Shown here piece after piece: positions 55,714 to 64,000 of a stretch of 64,000 nucleotides of DNA. The notes beneath the pieces are model-generated. The model had not been told where the DNA came from and ran no database searches. It saw only the letters and a program-made list of their open reading frames with translations. The stretch is from Bacillus sp. SA1-12 (GTDB taxonomy: Bacteria > Bacillota > Bacilli > Bacillales > Bacillaceae): positions 62,001 through 126,000 of the forward strand of contig NZ_LATZ01000002.1 of NCBI RefSeq assembly GCF_000981385.1, in the 5' to 3' direction. The translations under genes were made by a program, and so were the position numbers. Each line of letters starts with the position of its first letter. Positions within the stretch are counted from its first letter, which is position 1.

Positions 55714-57849
55714 TTATTTAAGGCTTTTTAGCTTCTTTTTAGAAACTGCTGCTTTAATTTGAAAATAATCAACTTCATCTGGCAGAGCCTCTTTTAATGG
55801 TTTAAGCATATCAGTTCCCAGCTCGTTTATTTTTTCAGTAATTAATGCTTCTAGTTCTTCTGTCATAATTTCAGACCAATCAATTGGATTCCCCTCTTCC
55901 ATTGCTCGGATTAAATGATTTTGCACAGTAATAACCGATATTCCACGAGATTCACTAATTTCTTTTATTGTTTGACCGTCTCGGAATAATTGATAGCTAG
56001 TGAGATGGCTGAACGTTTTTTCACTTACAAGGTGGACAGGAGCTGCCTGTTCTTGCTGTTTTTCCGAACTCGCTCTTTCTAACTTCATGTACTCACATAT
56101 AGCGGATATAAATTTTTCTCCATAACGATCTAACTTTGTTTTTGCTACCCCTTTTACTTGCAAAAACTCTTCCTCTGTTGTTGGAACTTTATTGCTCATA
56201 TCTCTTAAACTACTATCTGAAAATATAATATAAGGGGGTACTCCCAGCTGTACAGACAATTCACGTCTAACCAGCTTAAGTTTTTCAAATAAATCATCGT
56301 CTACCTCAATTGATTTGATAGTCACTTGTTCCTTCTTAAAAACTTGTTGATTATCGACGATAACATCTCTTGCTTTGTTACTTAACATTAAAACTGGGTA
56401 CTTATCATTTGTGAGTGATAAGTATCCTTCTGCTATTAAAAAATCGATTAAATCGACAATTTGCTTTTCTGTTTTCTCCTTCATCAAACTGTAGGTTGAT
56501 AGTTTATGAAAGCCCAATTGGTTAATTCGTTTATTATTTGAACCTTTTAAAACTTGTGCTACAAGGGTTTTCCCAAATCTCTCATCCATCCTCTTGACAC
56601 ATGAAAAAGTCATTAATGCTTCTCTCGTCACATCAATTTTAGAACGGGTATCTGTACAATTCATGCACCGTTCACAAGGAGCATGTGGAGTCGTTTCTCC
56701 AAAGTAGTCTATGATATAAGTTTGTAGACATTTTTCTGTATGACAAAGATCCACCATCTGCTGAAGCTTTTGATATTCTTGTACCTTTTTATCTTGACTT
56801 AAAGTTGTTTGCTCAATTAAGAATTTCTGCAATTGGATATCTTGAGCGGCAAACAATATTGTACATTCGCTTTTTTCTCCATCCCGGCCTGCACGGCCTG
56901 CTTCCTGATAATAAGCCTCAATATTTTTTGGCAAATTATGATGAATAACAAATCGGACATTTGATTTATTTATTCCCATTCCAAACGCATTTGTAGCCAC
57001 CATAATATCTAGCTGATCAAAGAGAAATTGATCCTGCTGCTCCGCTCGTTCATGTTCTGATAAACCTGCATGGTATTTTCCAGCTTTTATTCCGCTCTTT
57101 TTTAAGAATTGAGATAAATCATCAACTTCTTTCCTTGTAGCAGCATAAATAATACCTGCCTGATCACGATTAGCTTTCACATATCGAATAATATAATCAC
57201 GTTTATTTTCACCCTTAATCACATTAAATGTTAAATTATCACGAGCAAAGCCTGTTACATACGTAGATGCGGGCGGTATACTTAAAAGCTCACATATATC
57301 TTCAGTTACTTCTTTTGTCGCAGTGGCAGTCAAAGCTATAACAATCGGTTTTTTTGCAAACGCTGCAATCATCCTTTTTATGCTGCGGTAGCTTGGACGA
57401 AAATCGTGGCCCCATTGAGAAATACAATGAGCCTCATCAACTGCCACCATTGATACTCTCTTCGTTAAAAGAAACGTACGAAAGGATTCTACTTCAAGGC
57501 GCTCAGGGGCAATATATAGGATTTTATAAGCACCCTCATCTATCTCTGCCATTCTTTCGTTCACTTCTTTTGTTGTTAAGCTGCTATTGATAAAAGTAGA
57601 TGAGATCCCAATGCTAGTTAACGCATCTACTTGATCCTTCATTAACGAGATTAATGGAGATATCACAATGGTCATACCATCCATAAGTAATGCAGGCACT
57701 TGATAACAAATTGATTTACCTCCACCAGTAGGCATAATCGCTAATGTATCTTGCCCCTTTAAGACACTCTCTATTATCTCTTGCTGTCCTTTTCGGAAAG
57801 AACGGTATCCAAAGTAATCGTTTAATAGTTTTTCAGCTTGCTGTAGCAT
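55714..57849 (-). CDS. recQ: ATP-dependent DNA helicase RecQ
   Basis: This is a 3'-5' DNA helicase of recombination and repair. The 711-residue protein has Walker A MPTGGGKS (39-46), DEAH (138-141), the aromatic-rich loop QWGHDFRPSY and the QxxGRAGRDG motif. The zinc-binding cysteines of the RQC region are in CERCMNC (about 390), and the HRDC domain spans about 520-590. It is longer than typical RecQ because of a C-terminal extension with a helix-turn-helix domain (about 615-660, LFRDGQTIKEISESRGISVITVQNHL) of the type found in several Firmicute RecQ proteins. Confidence 0.93.
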   Translation of the reverse strand: MLQQAEKLLNDYFGYRSFRKGQQEIIESVLKGQDTLAIMPTGGGKSICYQVPALLMDGMTIVISPLISLMKDQVDALTSIGISSTFINSSLTTKEVNERMAEIDEGAYKILYIAPERLEVESFRTFLLTKRVSMVAVDEAHCISQWGHDFRPSYRSIKRMIAAFAKKPIVIALTATATKEVTEDICELLSIPPASTYVTGFARDNLTFNVIKGENKRDYIIRYVKANRDQAGIIYAATRKEVDDLSQFLKKSGIKAGKYHAGLSEHERAEQQDQFLFDQLDIMVATNAFGMGINKSNVRFVIHHNLPKNIEAYYQEAGRAGRDGEKSECTILFAAQDIQLQKFLIEQTTLSQDKKVQEYQKLQQMVDLCHTEKCLQTYIIDYFGETTPHAPCERCMNCTDTRSKIDVTREALMTFSCVKRMDERFGKTLVAQVLKGSNNKRINQLGFHKLSTYSLMKEKTEKQIVDLIDFLIAEGYLSLTNDKYPVLMLSNKARDVIVDNQQVFKKEQVTIKSIEVDDDLFEKLKLVRRELSVQLGVPPYIIFSDSSLRDMSNKVPTTEEEFLQVKGVAKTKLDRYGEKFISAICEYMKLERASSEKQQEQAAPVHLVSEKTFSHLTSYQLFRDGQTIKEISESRGISVITVQNHLIRAMEEGNPIDWSEIMTEELEALITEKINELGTDMLKPLKEALPDEVDYFQIKAAVSKKKLKSLK

Positions 57850-58088
57850 TTAATCACCTAGCTCCCTGAACATTCTTATTTTTTATTCTAAATAGTATAT
57901 CATGTTTAGATTGTTCCATTTCATTTTCTGTCAAAATTGAATTTTGTCTCTTTTGCAAAATGAGTTTTATTTCGGTAATATGACAAAATAATGACTAATT
58001 CTTTTTAAAAATATGTCAGCCCCCATAAAACTACAAACTTCTACAAATATTATAATAAAGTACGGAAGAAAAGAGGTTTTATAAAATT

Positions 58089-59096
58089 ATGTTATCAAAT
58101 ACTGAAATTGGGATAGATTTAGGTACCGCTAATATATTGGTTTATAGTAAAAATAAAGGAATCGTTCTAAATGAACCATCTGTGGTTGCAATTGATACAA
58201 CGACAAAAAAGGTTTTAGCAGTTGGCTCAGAGGCGAAAAGTATGATCGGAAAAACACCTGGCAAGATTGTTGCAGTAAGACCTCTTAAAGATGGGGTTAT
58301 CGCTGATTATGATATTACAACAGATATGCTGAGACATATTATGAAAATCGCTTCACGTAAACTTGGAATGTCGATGAGAAAACCTACAGTGGTTGTTTGT
58401 ACTCCTTCTGGTGCTACATCTGTTGAAAGAAGAGCTATTCAAGATGCCATCAAAAGCTCTGGTGCAAAACAAGTTCACCTAATTGAAGAACCAGTAGCTG
58501 CTGCGATTGGCGCAGACCTGCCTGTTGATGAACCGATTGCAAATGTTGTTGTCGATATTGGCGGCGGAACAACTGAAGTAGCCATAATCTCCTTTGGCGG
58601 AGTTGTTTCTGTTCATTCAATTCGTATTGCCGGTGACCAATTAGACGAAGATATCATTCAATACATTCGTAAAAACTATAATCTATTAATTGGTGAACGT
58701 ACGGCTGAACAAATGAAGATGGAAATTGGCTATGCATTAGTTGAGCACGAAAAAGAAATAATGGACATCCGCGGGCGAGATTTAGTAACGGGATTGCCAA
58801 AGACCATTTCCGTTTCTTCTTATGAAATGCAAGAAGCAATGAAAGAATCCTTACTGCACATTTTAGAAGCAATCCGAGCTACGCTTGAGGATTGTCCTCC
58901 TGAACTTAGCGGTGACATCGTTGATCGTGGTGTCATCTTATCTGGTGGCGGAGCATTAATGAAAGGAATTCAGGAATGGTTAAGTCAAGAAATTGTTGTT
59001 CCTGTCCATATTGCACCTAATCCTTTGGAATGTGTTGCGATTGGTACTGGCAGATCTTTAACAGTCATAAGCAAGTTATTAAAAACAGCTAAATAG
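58089..59096 (+). CDS. mreBH: Actin-like cell-shape protein MreBH
   Basis: This is an MreB-family filament protein that guides lateral wall synthesis; B. subtilis MreBH directs the hydrolase LytE. The 335-residue sequence contains the actin-fold motifs [13 protein letters not shown] (phosphate 1), [13 protein letters not shown] (phosphate 2) and [12 protein letters not shown] (adenosine). The start [21 protein letters not shown] is close to B. subtilis MreBH rather than MreB or Mbl. The neighbourhood (ktrC and rnjA nearby) agrees. Monocistronic with its own terminator. Confidence 0.93.
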   Translation: MLSNTEIGIDLGTANILVYSKNKGIVLNEPSVVAIDTTTKKVLAVGSEAKSMIGKTPGKIVAVRPLKDGVIADYDITTDMLRHIMKIASRKLGMSMRKPTVVVCTPSGATSVERRAIQDAIKSSGAKQVHLIEEPVAAAIGADLPVDEPIANVVVDIGGGTTEVAIISFGGVVSVHSIRIAGDQLDEDIIQYIRKNYNLLIGERTAEQMKMEIGYALVEHEKEIMDIRGRDLVTGLPKTISVSSYEMQEAMKESLLHILEAIRATLEDCPPELSGDIVDRGVILSGGGALMKGIQEWLSQEIVVPVHIAPNPLECVAIGTGRSLTVISKLLKTAK

Positions 59097-59120
59097 TATT
59101 ACAATAAGCACCTTTCAATA

Positions 59121-59166
59121 GAGCTCATGAGAGAATTTGTATCATCTTCTCTCATGAGCTTTTTTA
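59121..59166 (+). terminator. Terminator of mreBH
   Basis: The arms GAGCTCATGAGAGAA and TTCTCTCATGAGCT are followed by TTTTTT. Confidence 0.85.
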
Positions 59167-59395
59167 ATTGAATTCTATCTTCATCTAGTACATCCACGTA
59201 ACAAAATAATTATATTTTTTACAAAAATTTTACATGAATTATTTGCATCATTTCTAAATTCATTGAATACATTATGTGTGGCTTACTTGATAAGCGAAAT
59301 TCCCTTTCTAAATCTTTTTTACGAGATTTCAGGAAGCAATGAAACATTTGCATTTTGCATTTCGTCTTATATTTGAAAAATAGGGAGGTACATTT

Positions 59396-59533
59396 GTGAA
59401 GGATCTAAGCAGAAGAATTATCATTAGTTTAACGTTAGCAGGTATTATCATGGGAGGTATGAGCGTATCGCTTGCGAATATGCCATCAAGTCCCGCAGGT
59501 AATAATGAAATCGGCCAAGTCCAAGGAGAATAA
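59396..59533 (+). CDS. 45-residue exported or membrane peptide (YkpC-like by position)
   Basis: A GTG at 59396 is preceded by the strong ribosome binding site AGGGAGGT and opens 45 codons. The product has a basic start (MKDLSRRI), one hydrophobic segment (about residues 8-28) and an AlaAsnMetPro break, resembling an uncleaved signal or small membrane peptide. B. subtilis has a 44-residue gene, ykpC, next to mreBH. I think this is its counterpart but could not align them. Function unknown. Confidence 0.65.
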   Translation: MKDLSRRIIISLTLAGIIMGGMSVSLANMPSSPAGNNEIGQVQGE

Positions 59534-59554
59534 TTTGAAAGGCGTGTTTGTTAC

Positions 59555-59823
59555 ATGGAACTTAGCAGTAAACAATCATCTTTATTGAATTTGATTCCGT
59601 TTTGTTTCCGCTTATAGCAATCCTATTACTAGTAAGCGGCGGAATGGGCTTGCATACTGTTCCGATTTTTATCGGCGTTCTTTTGATTGGGTTTGCCTAT
59701 TCATTGGTCTTGATGTTTACAAAAAAAGGCATGATCGGTGCCATTATCAATATCTATGTAATTGGAATCTTAGTGTTAGGTAGCAGTGTTATCTACTTAC
59801 TTACTATAGCAGCAGGTGTATAA
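59555..59823 (+). pseudogene. Small membrane protein gene with a probable one-base frameshift
   Basis: One frame starts at ATG 59555 (MELSSKQSSLLNLIPFCF) and stops at 59615-59617. A second frame continues from about 59602 with PLIAILLLVSGGMGLHTVP and two or three membrane helices to the stop at 59821-59823. The second frame has no good start or ribosome binding site. Adding a single T in the TTTT run at 59600-59603 would join them into one 89-residue protein of three helices. It follows the YkpC-like gene. It may be a true mutation, a sequencing error or, less likely, programmed frameshifting. Confidence 0.55.
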
Positions 59824-59850
59824 GTATATGAGTACATAGATACATATAGT

Positions 59851-59892
59851 AAGGCTGTCTCACCCCATATAGTTTAGAGTAGAGACAGCCCC
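59851..59892. terminator. Terminator (family C)
   Basis: The arms AGGCTGTCTC and GAGACAGCCC lie around an AT-rich loop, between the small membrane ORF and the convergent acyl-CoA dehydrogenase-like gene. Confidence 0.7.
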
Positions 59893-59923
59893 TACAATCA
59901 TTTTTTAGTTAACCCTCTACACC

Positions 59924-61087
59924 TTAGCTTCGAAACGCTCGGTCAGCTAATATTTTTGACGTTATATCATCTGAAGGCGGATTATGCAAACCGGCACGAA
60001 CATCCCGATAATGTCTTTGCAATGCATTGGACATAAATAAACTTTGCCCGCCAACAATTCTCATTGCCAGATCAACAACCTCAACAGCGGCATTCGTCAC
60101 AATTGTTTTTACTGCTGCTAAATCATATGCTAAATTTGCACGATTTGTTGGATCAGCATCCCACTTATCAGCAACAGCATACATAAATGTTCTGGCAGTT
60201 GTCAATTTTAAATCAATTTCCGCAACCTTTCTTCTTACCTCTGGAACCTCTTTAATAGGATGTGTAAGGCTTGTCGGCTGATAGGTTTTTGCAAACTCTA
60301 CTGCTTCATTTCTAGCAGCAACAGCTACACCGATATAGCATGCTGGAATATGTAGCAGCCAGCCCTGAGCAGCAGGTCTTTCCTTTTTCACCTTTCTCTC
60401 AACTAATGCATCAAATGGAACTTCAACAGAATTTAATATCAAATCATCACTTCTGGTTCCGCGCATACCTACTGTATCCCATGTTTCCTCAATAGATACC
60501 CCACGTTGTGTTCGAGGAATGAGGAAATCACCTATTTCTCCAGTTTCTTCAATTGTTGCTGGAACAATAAAATAGTCTAGTGCAGGTGCCAAAGATGTAA
60601 ATATCTTTTTCCCATTTATAACCCAATTATCGTCCTTTTTAACAGCGGTTGTTTCCGGCTTCCCACCTCTTGCAGGACTGCCGGAGTTTGGTTCTGTTGC
60701 CGCACTATTTATGAGTTTATGATCTAAAATGATTTCCTTACAGATTTTTTCATAAATGGCTATTTCCCATTTTTTCGTTATATGAACATCCATCAACAAA
60801 CTTAAATGCCACCCAAGCGATAAAGCTGTAGCTGCATCACCTTGAGCAATTTTTTCCTGTACCATTAGGAATTCATATAATGTAGCACCATCTCCGCCAT
60901 ACTGTTTTGGAATTGTTAACTTTAAAAAACCTTCTTCTTTTAAGCGATTAAAATGCCGAAAGGGAAAATTACCCTCCCGATCATATTTGTCAGCGGTTAA
61001 AGTAAATTCCTTTGCTAACTTATCTGTTTTCTCTAATAATTTCTTTTGATCAGATGTTTTAATAAATTGTTCATCTAAAAAGTTCAC
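59924..61087 (-). CDS. Acyl-CoA dehydrogenase-like flavoprotein
   Basis: This 387-residue protein has the acyl-CoA dehydrogenase fold: an N-terminal helical domain, a beta domain with AATEPNSGSPARGG and WVINGKKIFTSLAP (flavin contacts), and a C-terminal helical domain. At the C-terminus, where canonical enzymes carry the catalytic glutamate, it reads RHYRDVRAGLHNPPSDD. That motif is typical of the DszC/SfnB-like and YdbM-type subgroup, so the reaction may be oxygenation or another flavin-dependent step rather than beta-oxidation. Start behind GAGGTGATGACG. Monocistronic. Confidence 0.85.
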   Translation of the reverse strand: MNFLDEQFIKTSDQKKLLEKTDKLAKEFTLTADKYDREGNFPFRHFNRLKEEGFLKLTIPKQYGGDGATLYEFLMVQEKIAQGDAATALSLGWHLSLLMDVHITKKWEIAIYEKICKEIILDHKLINSAATEPNSGSPARGGKPETTAVKKDDNWVINGKKIFTSLAPALDYFIVPATIEETGEIGDFLIPRTQRGVSIEETWDTVGMRGTRSDDLILNSVEVPFDALVERKVKKERPAAQGWLLHIPACYIGVAVAARNEAVEFAKTYQPTSLTHPIKEVPEVRRKVAEIDLKLTTARTFMYAVADKWDADPTNRANLAYDLAAVKTIVTNAAVEVVDLAMRIVGGQSLFMSNALQRHYRDVRAGLHNPPSDDITSKILADRAFRS

Positions 61088-61195
61088 GTCATCACCTCGA
61101 TAGTTACATTGTAATAATTTTCTGTCAACACATAAAGTAATTTAGCTTAAAAATGGTTTTGGCTTTTTATTTCTCTGAATGAGATTACTAAATCG

Positions 61196-61351
61196 AAACT
61201 TATCATAACTGCCACAGCCTTATGTCTCGGCCGACTTGAGATAACAATCCTTCATCGAACCTTTACGGGCAGTTCTATCCCCGCTTTCTTTTTAGATTTA
61301 CTTAATTCTCGAAGTATAAGGTTTTACTGCCCGTTAAGAATGGGATAAAAT
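61196..61351 (+). repeat. Dispersed repeat family B, best copy
   Basis: It contains AAACTTATCATAACTGCCAC, CCTTATGTCTCGGCCGACTT, GAGATAACAATCCTTCATCG, CCTTTACGGGCAGTT and, after an AT-rich spacer, GGTTTTACTGCCCGTTAAGA with TGGGATAA. GGGCAGT and ACTGCCC are inverted. It is non-coding and fills the gap between the acyl-CoA dehydrogenase-like gene and ampS. Confidence 0.75.
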
Positions 61352-61417
61352 AAAAAGGTAAAACTTCCTTATTTGGAGGCTTTTATAAGGTGATTATAAA
61401 AAAAGGAGGTTAAAGCA

Positions 61418-62650
61418 TTGTCTAATTTTCAAGAAAACTTAGAAAAGTATGCAGAATTAGCTGTTCGGGTAGGGGTTAATATTCAACAAAATCAAAATTT
61501 AGTTATAAACGCTTCAACAGAGGTTGCTGAATTTGTCCGTCTCGTCGTTAAAAAGGCGTATGAAGCTGGCGCGCGAAATGTATATGTTGAATGGCATGAT
61601 GATATGGTGACAAGAACCCGTTTTGAGCTTGCGTCAGATGATGCATTAAGCGATTATCCTGAATGGAAAGCACGCGGGTTAGAAACATTAGCTGAAAATG
61701 ATGGGGCATTTATGTCAATTATTTCATCTAATCCTGATCTATTAAGTGGAATTGCCCCAAAAAGAATTGCTGCCTCTACAAAAGCAGCTGGAATGGCCTT
61801 AACAAAATACCGCAACTATTTACAAGCTGACAAAGCTAGCTGGACAGTAATTGGTGCTCCATCAAAAGAGTGGGCAGCAAAAGTGTTTCCTGCCGAAAGC
61901 GAAGATAAACAAGTGGAATTGCTATGGGAAGCCATCTTCCGAACAACTCGTGTCGACCAGCCAGATCCTGTAAAGGCATGGGAGGAACATAATCTTAATT
62001 TACATAATAAGGTAGACTATTTAAATAGCAAAAAATACAAAAAGCTTCATTATAAAGCATCAGGTACTGATTTAACCATTGAACTTCATGACACACATAC
62101 TTGGGTTGGCGCAGGAAGTGAAAATGAACAGGGCAATTTTTTTATGGCAAACATGCCTACAGAGGAAGTCTTCACTGTTCCTTTACGAAACGGTGTAAAT
62201 GGTGTAGTAAAAAGTACGAAGCCGCTTAGCTACAGCGGAAACCTTATTGATAATTTTTCACTTACCTTTGAAAATGGCCGTATCGTTGATGTAAAAGCAG
62301 AAAAAGGTGAGGACGTGTTAAAGCAATTAGTTGAAACAGATGAAGGCTCTCACTATTTAGGTGAGATCGCATTAGTTGCACATGATTCACCTATTTCTCA
62401 ATCTGGCGTATTGTTTTACAACACATTATTTGATGAAAATGCATCAAACCATTTAGCCATTGGTAATGGTTATGCTTTCTGTGTTGAAGGCGGAAAAAAA
62501 ATGTCACGTGAAGAGCTTGAGAAAGTTGGCGTTAACTCTAGCATTACCCATGTCGACTTCATGATCGGCTCTGCAGATATGGATATCGATGGCATTTTAG
62601 AAGATGGAACATCAGAAGCTATCTTCCGAAACGGAACTTGGGCTTTTTAA
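61418..62650 (+). CDS. ampS: M29 family aminopeptidase AmpS
   Basis: This is a metallo-aminopeptidase of the thermophilic M29 family, 410 residues, cytoplasmic. Metal-ligand regions appear in MPTEEVFTVP (glutamates), ETDEGSHYLGEIALV and the C-terminal HLAIGNGYAF and THVDFMIGSADMDIDGI motifs (His and Asp). It starts at a TTG preceded by an excellent AAAGGAGGT site. Monocistronic or co-transcribed with the CobW gene 89 bases downstream, with a partial terminator between. Confidence 0.93.
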   Translation: MSNFQENLEKYAELAVRVGVNIQQNQNLVINASTEVAEFVRLVVKKAYEAGARNVYVEWHDDMVTRTRFELASDDALSDYPEWKARGLETLAENDGAFMSIISSNPDLLSGIAPKRIAASTKAAGMALTKYRNYLQADKASWTVIGAPSKEWAAKVFPAESEDKQVELLWEAIFRTTRVDQPDPVKAWEEHNLNLHNKVDYLNSKKYKKLHYKASGTDLTIELHDTHTWVGAGSENEQGNFFMANMPTEEVFTVPLRNGVNGVVKSTKPLSYSGNLIDNFSLTFENGRIVDVKAEKGEDVLKQLVETDEGSHYLGEIALVAHDSPISQSGVLFYNTLFDENASNHLAIGNGYAFCVEGGKKMSREELEKVGVNSSITHVDFMIGSADMDIDGILEDGTSEAIFRNGTWAF

Positions 62651-62672
62651 ACAAATGACCATCGAATGTAAA

Positions 62673-62718
62673 TGGGGTCAGACAGATTTCCTATCGTCAG
62701 GCCCCTCTTTCTTATTGC
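62673..62718 (+). terminator. Terminator of ampS (family C, imperfect)
   Basis: The arms GGGGTCAGAC and GTCAGGCCCC are followed by TCTTTCTT. Confidence 0.55.
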
Positions 62719-62739
62719 TATTGAAATGAGGGAAACACC

Positions 62740-63666
62740 ATGAAACCTGTAGAGGTCTATATATTATCCGGTTTTCTCGGAGCTGGAAAAACAACCTTAT
62801 TACAAACTATACTTTTTCAAGAAAAGCAGCAAGAACGAAAAATTGCCGTCATCATGAATGAACTTGGTGAGGTTTCGATCGATTCTAACGCCGTACAAGA
62901 AGAAATACCATTAAAAGAACTTCTAAATGGCTGTGTATGCTGTACAATTCAGGGACAGCTTGAAGTTCAGCTAGAGAATATGCTAAAGGATTATGAGCTT
63001 GATGCCATCTATATTGAAACAACAGGTGTTGCTCATCCAATTGAGGTTTTGGATGCTTGTATGTCTCCTCTATTTGCTGAAAAGCTGGCGGTAAAAGCTA
63101 TTATTACATTAATCGATGCAAAAAGATGGAAAGACCGTTCTAAACTTAGCATACAAATTCGGAAACTTTTAGCAGAACAGATTCAACATGCAGATATTGT
63201 TCTATTAAACAAAATTGATCAGCTATCAGAAAGTGAAAAGGCAAGGCTTATTTCTGAAATTCAAGCCTTAAATAAAACGGGGAAGCTGTTGATGACTGAA
63301 TTCGCCAAAGTCCCTCTATCACAGCTGAAACCGATTCAAAAATCCAGTAAAAAAGAACATGAAAAAACACATGTTCACGAAACATTACATATGCGTACAT
63401 ATGTCCATACCTTTTCACAGCCAATAGATATTGAAAAATTTGAACAGTTTTTAAAGGACATGCCTGATACAATCTATCGGATAAAAGGCTATCTTTCATT
63501 TACACATTCAAAGGACACTTATCTTTTTCAATATTCCTACGGGATGCCGCTATATCTGAAAGAAAGAATAAAAATGAAAAACACTCTTGTTTTTATTGGA
63601 GAACATTTGGATCACCATTGGATAAAAACAGAACTTGAGTCATTAGAAGAACATGCTTTATCCTAA
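62740..63666 (+). CDS. CobW/COG0523 family GTPase (metallochaperone type)
   Basis: This 308-residue G3E GTPase has Walker A GFLGAGKTT (11-19), the metal-binding GCVCC motif (Cys65, 67, 68), ETTGVAHP and NKID (about 155). A His/Glu-rich linker (KEHEKTHVHETLHM) and the CobW C-terminal domain follow. Proteins of this group insert or deliver zinc, cobalt or other metals. B. subtilis has YciC (zinc, Zur-controlled), but I see no Zur box here, so the metal is uncertain. The His-rich segment supports metal handling. Confidence 0.88.
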   Translation: MKPVEVYILSGFLGAGKTTLLQTILFQEKQQERKIAVIMNELGEVSIDSNAVQEEIPLKELLNGCVCCTIQGQLEVQLENMLKDYELDAIYIETTGVAHPIEVLDACMSPLFAEKLAVKAIITLIDAKRWKDRSKLSIQIRKLLAEQIQHADIVLLNKIDQLSESEKARLISEIQALNKTGKLLMTEFAKVPLSQLKPIQKSSKKEHEKTHVHETLHMRTYVHTFSQPIDIEKFEQFLKDMPDTIYRIKGYLSFTHSKDTYLFQYSYGMPLYLKERIKMKNTLVFIGEHLDHHWIKTELESLEEHALS

Positions 63667-63667
63667 T

Positions 63668-63712
63668 AAATCCCGCAGCCTCAAAAGGTTATTTAGGCTG
63701 CCGGGGGTTTAT
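63668..63712 (+). terminator. Terminator of the CobW-type gene
   Basis: The arms GCAGCCT and AGGCTGC with flanking CCC/GGG pairing are followed by GGTTTATTC. Confidence 0.6.
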
Positions 63713-63866
63713 TCTTCCTTCTATTGATATTAATGATCTCATTAATACGTAAATTTGAACTTAAAATTGGTTTATAAATGGTGCTCTCAAAATGATAAGC
63801 CTTTGTTCCAATCAAGACATGGCTCTTAAGGGCATAATTAGAACTCTAGTTCTATGAATCTGATAC

Positions 63867-64000
63867 TTAATCATCATGAGCAGGTACTTTTATGACGAAA
63901 TCGATCCGCCGATTCAATTGATGATTTTCAGCATTGCCATCATTTGGGGCAATCGGCTTCTCCTCCCCTGCTCCTACAGCTGAAAAAGTAAGATGAGATA
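63867..64000 (-). CDS. OmpA/MotB C-terminal-domain protein (partial, C-terminal end only)
   Basis: On the minus strand a frame enters at the right edge and stops at TAA 63867-63869. The visible 43 residues include VGAGEEKPIAPNDG and NHQLNRRIDFVIKV, the peptidoglycan-binding OmpA-like signature (NRRIDF with the preceding GxGE..P..xN). It could be MotB, MotS or another OmpA-family protein; too little is present to decide. Confidence 0.75.
   Translation of the reverse strand, partial: SHLTFSAVGAGEEKPIAPNDGNAENHQLNRRIDFVIKVPAHDD

Noticed and set aside
58020..58024. CCCCC tract upstream of mreBH as a sigma-I minus-35
   Set aside because: B. subtilis mreBH is sigma-I controlled, but no CGAA minus-10 lies at suitable spacing here; CGGAA at 58063 is too far.

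Overview
The window is a low-GC, gene-dense chromosomal segment of an endospore-forming Bacillaceae bacterium. Gene content and order closely follow the Bacillus subtilis chromosome: ylbL-ylbC, the cta cytochrome caa3 cluster, pycA, ftsW, ylaN-ylaF, yktC-yktA, speA, SR1, slp, pdhDCBA, ykyA, defB, ykrA, rpoY-rnjA, ktrC, mreBH. Sporulation genes (ylbJ, a CsfG-type RNA, ylaJ, ylbD) show that the organism forms spores. It is not B. subtilis itself: there are inserted genes, local reorderings and several dispersed repeat families. I see no prophage, transposase, CRISPR array, rRNA or tRNA. Genus-level identity within Bacillaceae is not determinable by eye.

Layout. 1-11 kb: ylbL (partial), ylbK, ylbJ, coaD, rsmD, a structured RNA matching CsfG, a DUF7147 gene, ylbG, ylbF, a lipoprotein gene, ylbE, ylbD, a hotdog thioesterase gene, ylbC and a LysM-CAP protein gene. 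11-14 kb: a YugN-like gene and two acetyltransferase genes. 14-22.4 kb: haem A synthesis and caa3 oxidase (ctaM, ctaG, ctaF, ctaE, ctaD, ctaC, ctaB on the minus strand; ctaA divergent). 22.7-28 kb: pycA, ftsW, ylaN. 28-35 kb: ylaL, phoH-type ylaK, ylaJ, a flavin-binding protein gene, ylaI, ylaH, typA, ylaF. 35-41 kb: a GNAT gene, suhB/yktC, ykzI-like, yktB, yktA, a nitronate monooxygenase-type gene, speA. 41-50 kb: the dual-function RNA SR1 with its peptide SR1P, slp, the pyruvate dehydrogenase operon, ykyA, defB. 50-64 kb: ykrA, a tiny basic-peptide ORF, rpoY-rnjA, ktrC, an AbrB-family membrane protein gene, recQ, mreBH, small membrane-protein ORFs (one apparently frameshifted), an acyl-CoA dehydrogenase-like gene, ampS, a CobW GTPase gene and the end of an OmpA/MotB-type gene.

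How the genes work together. Central carbon flow and respiration dominate: pyruvate dehydrogenase, pyruvate carboxylase, and the caa3 oxidase with its haem and copper assembly factors. SR1/SR1P is the glycolysis-linked RNA and peptide, and its promoter here carries two perfect CcpN-type boxes. RNase J1 and the RNA polymerase epsilon subunit form a gene-expression pair, and FtsW and MreBH serve envelope growth.

The most informative non-coding observations are these: (i) a four-hairpin, pyrimidine-rich RNA between rsmD and the DUF7147 gene with an apparent sigma-F-type promoter (CsfG); (ii) SR1 with paired CcpN operators; (iii) two dispersed intergenic repeat families, each with four copies here, plus a family of long terminator-like palindromes; (iv) a 23-residue basic peptide ORF with a near-perfect ribosome binding site upstream of rpoY; (v) a likely one-base frameshift in a small membrane protein gene beside mreBH.
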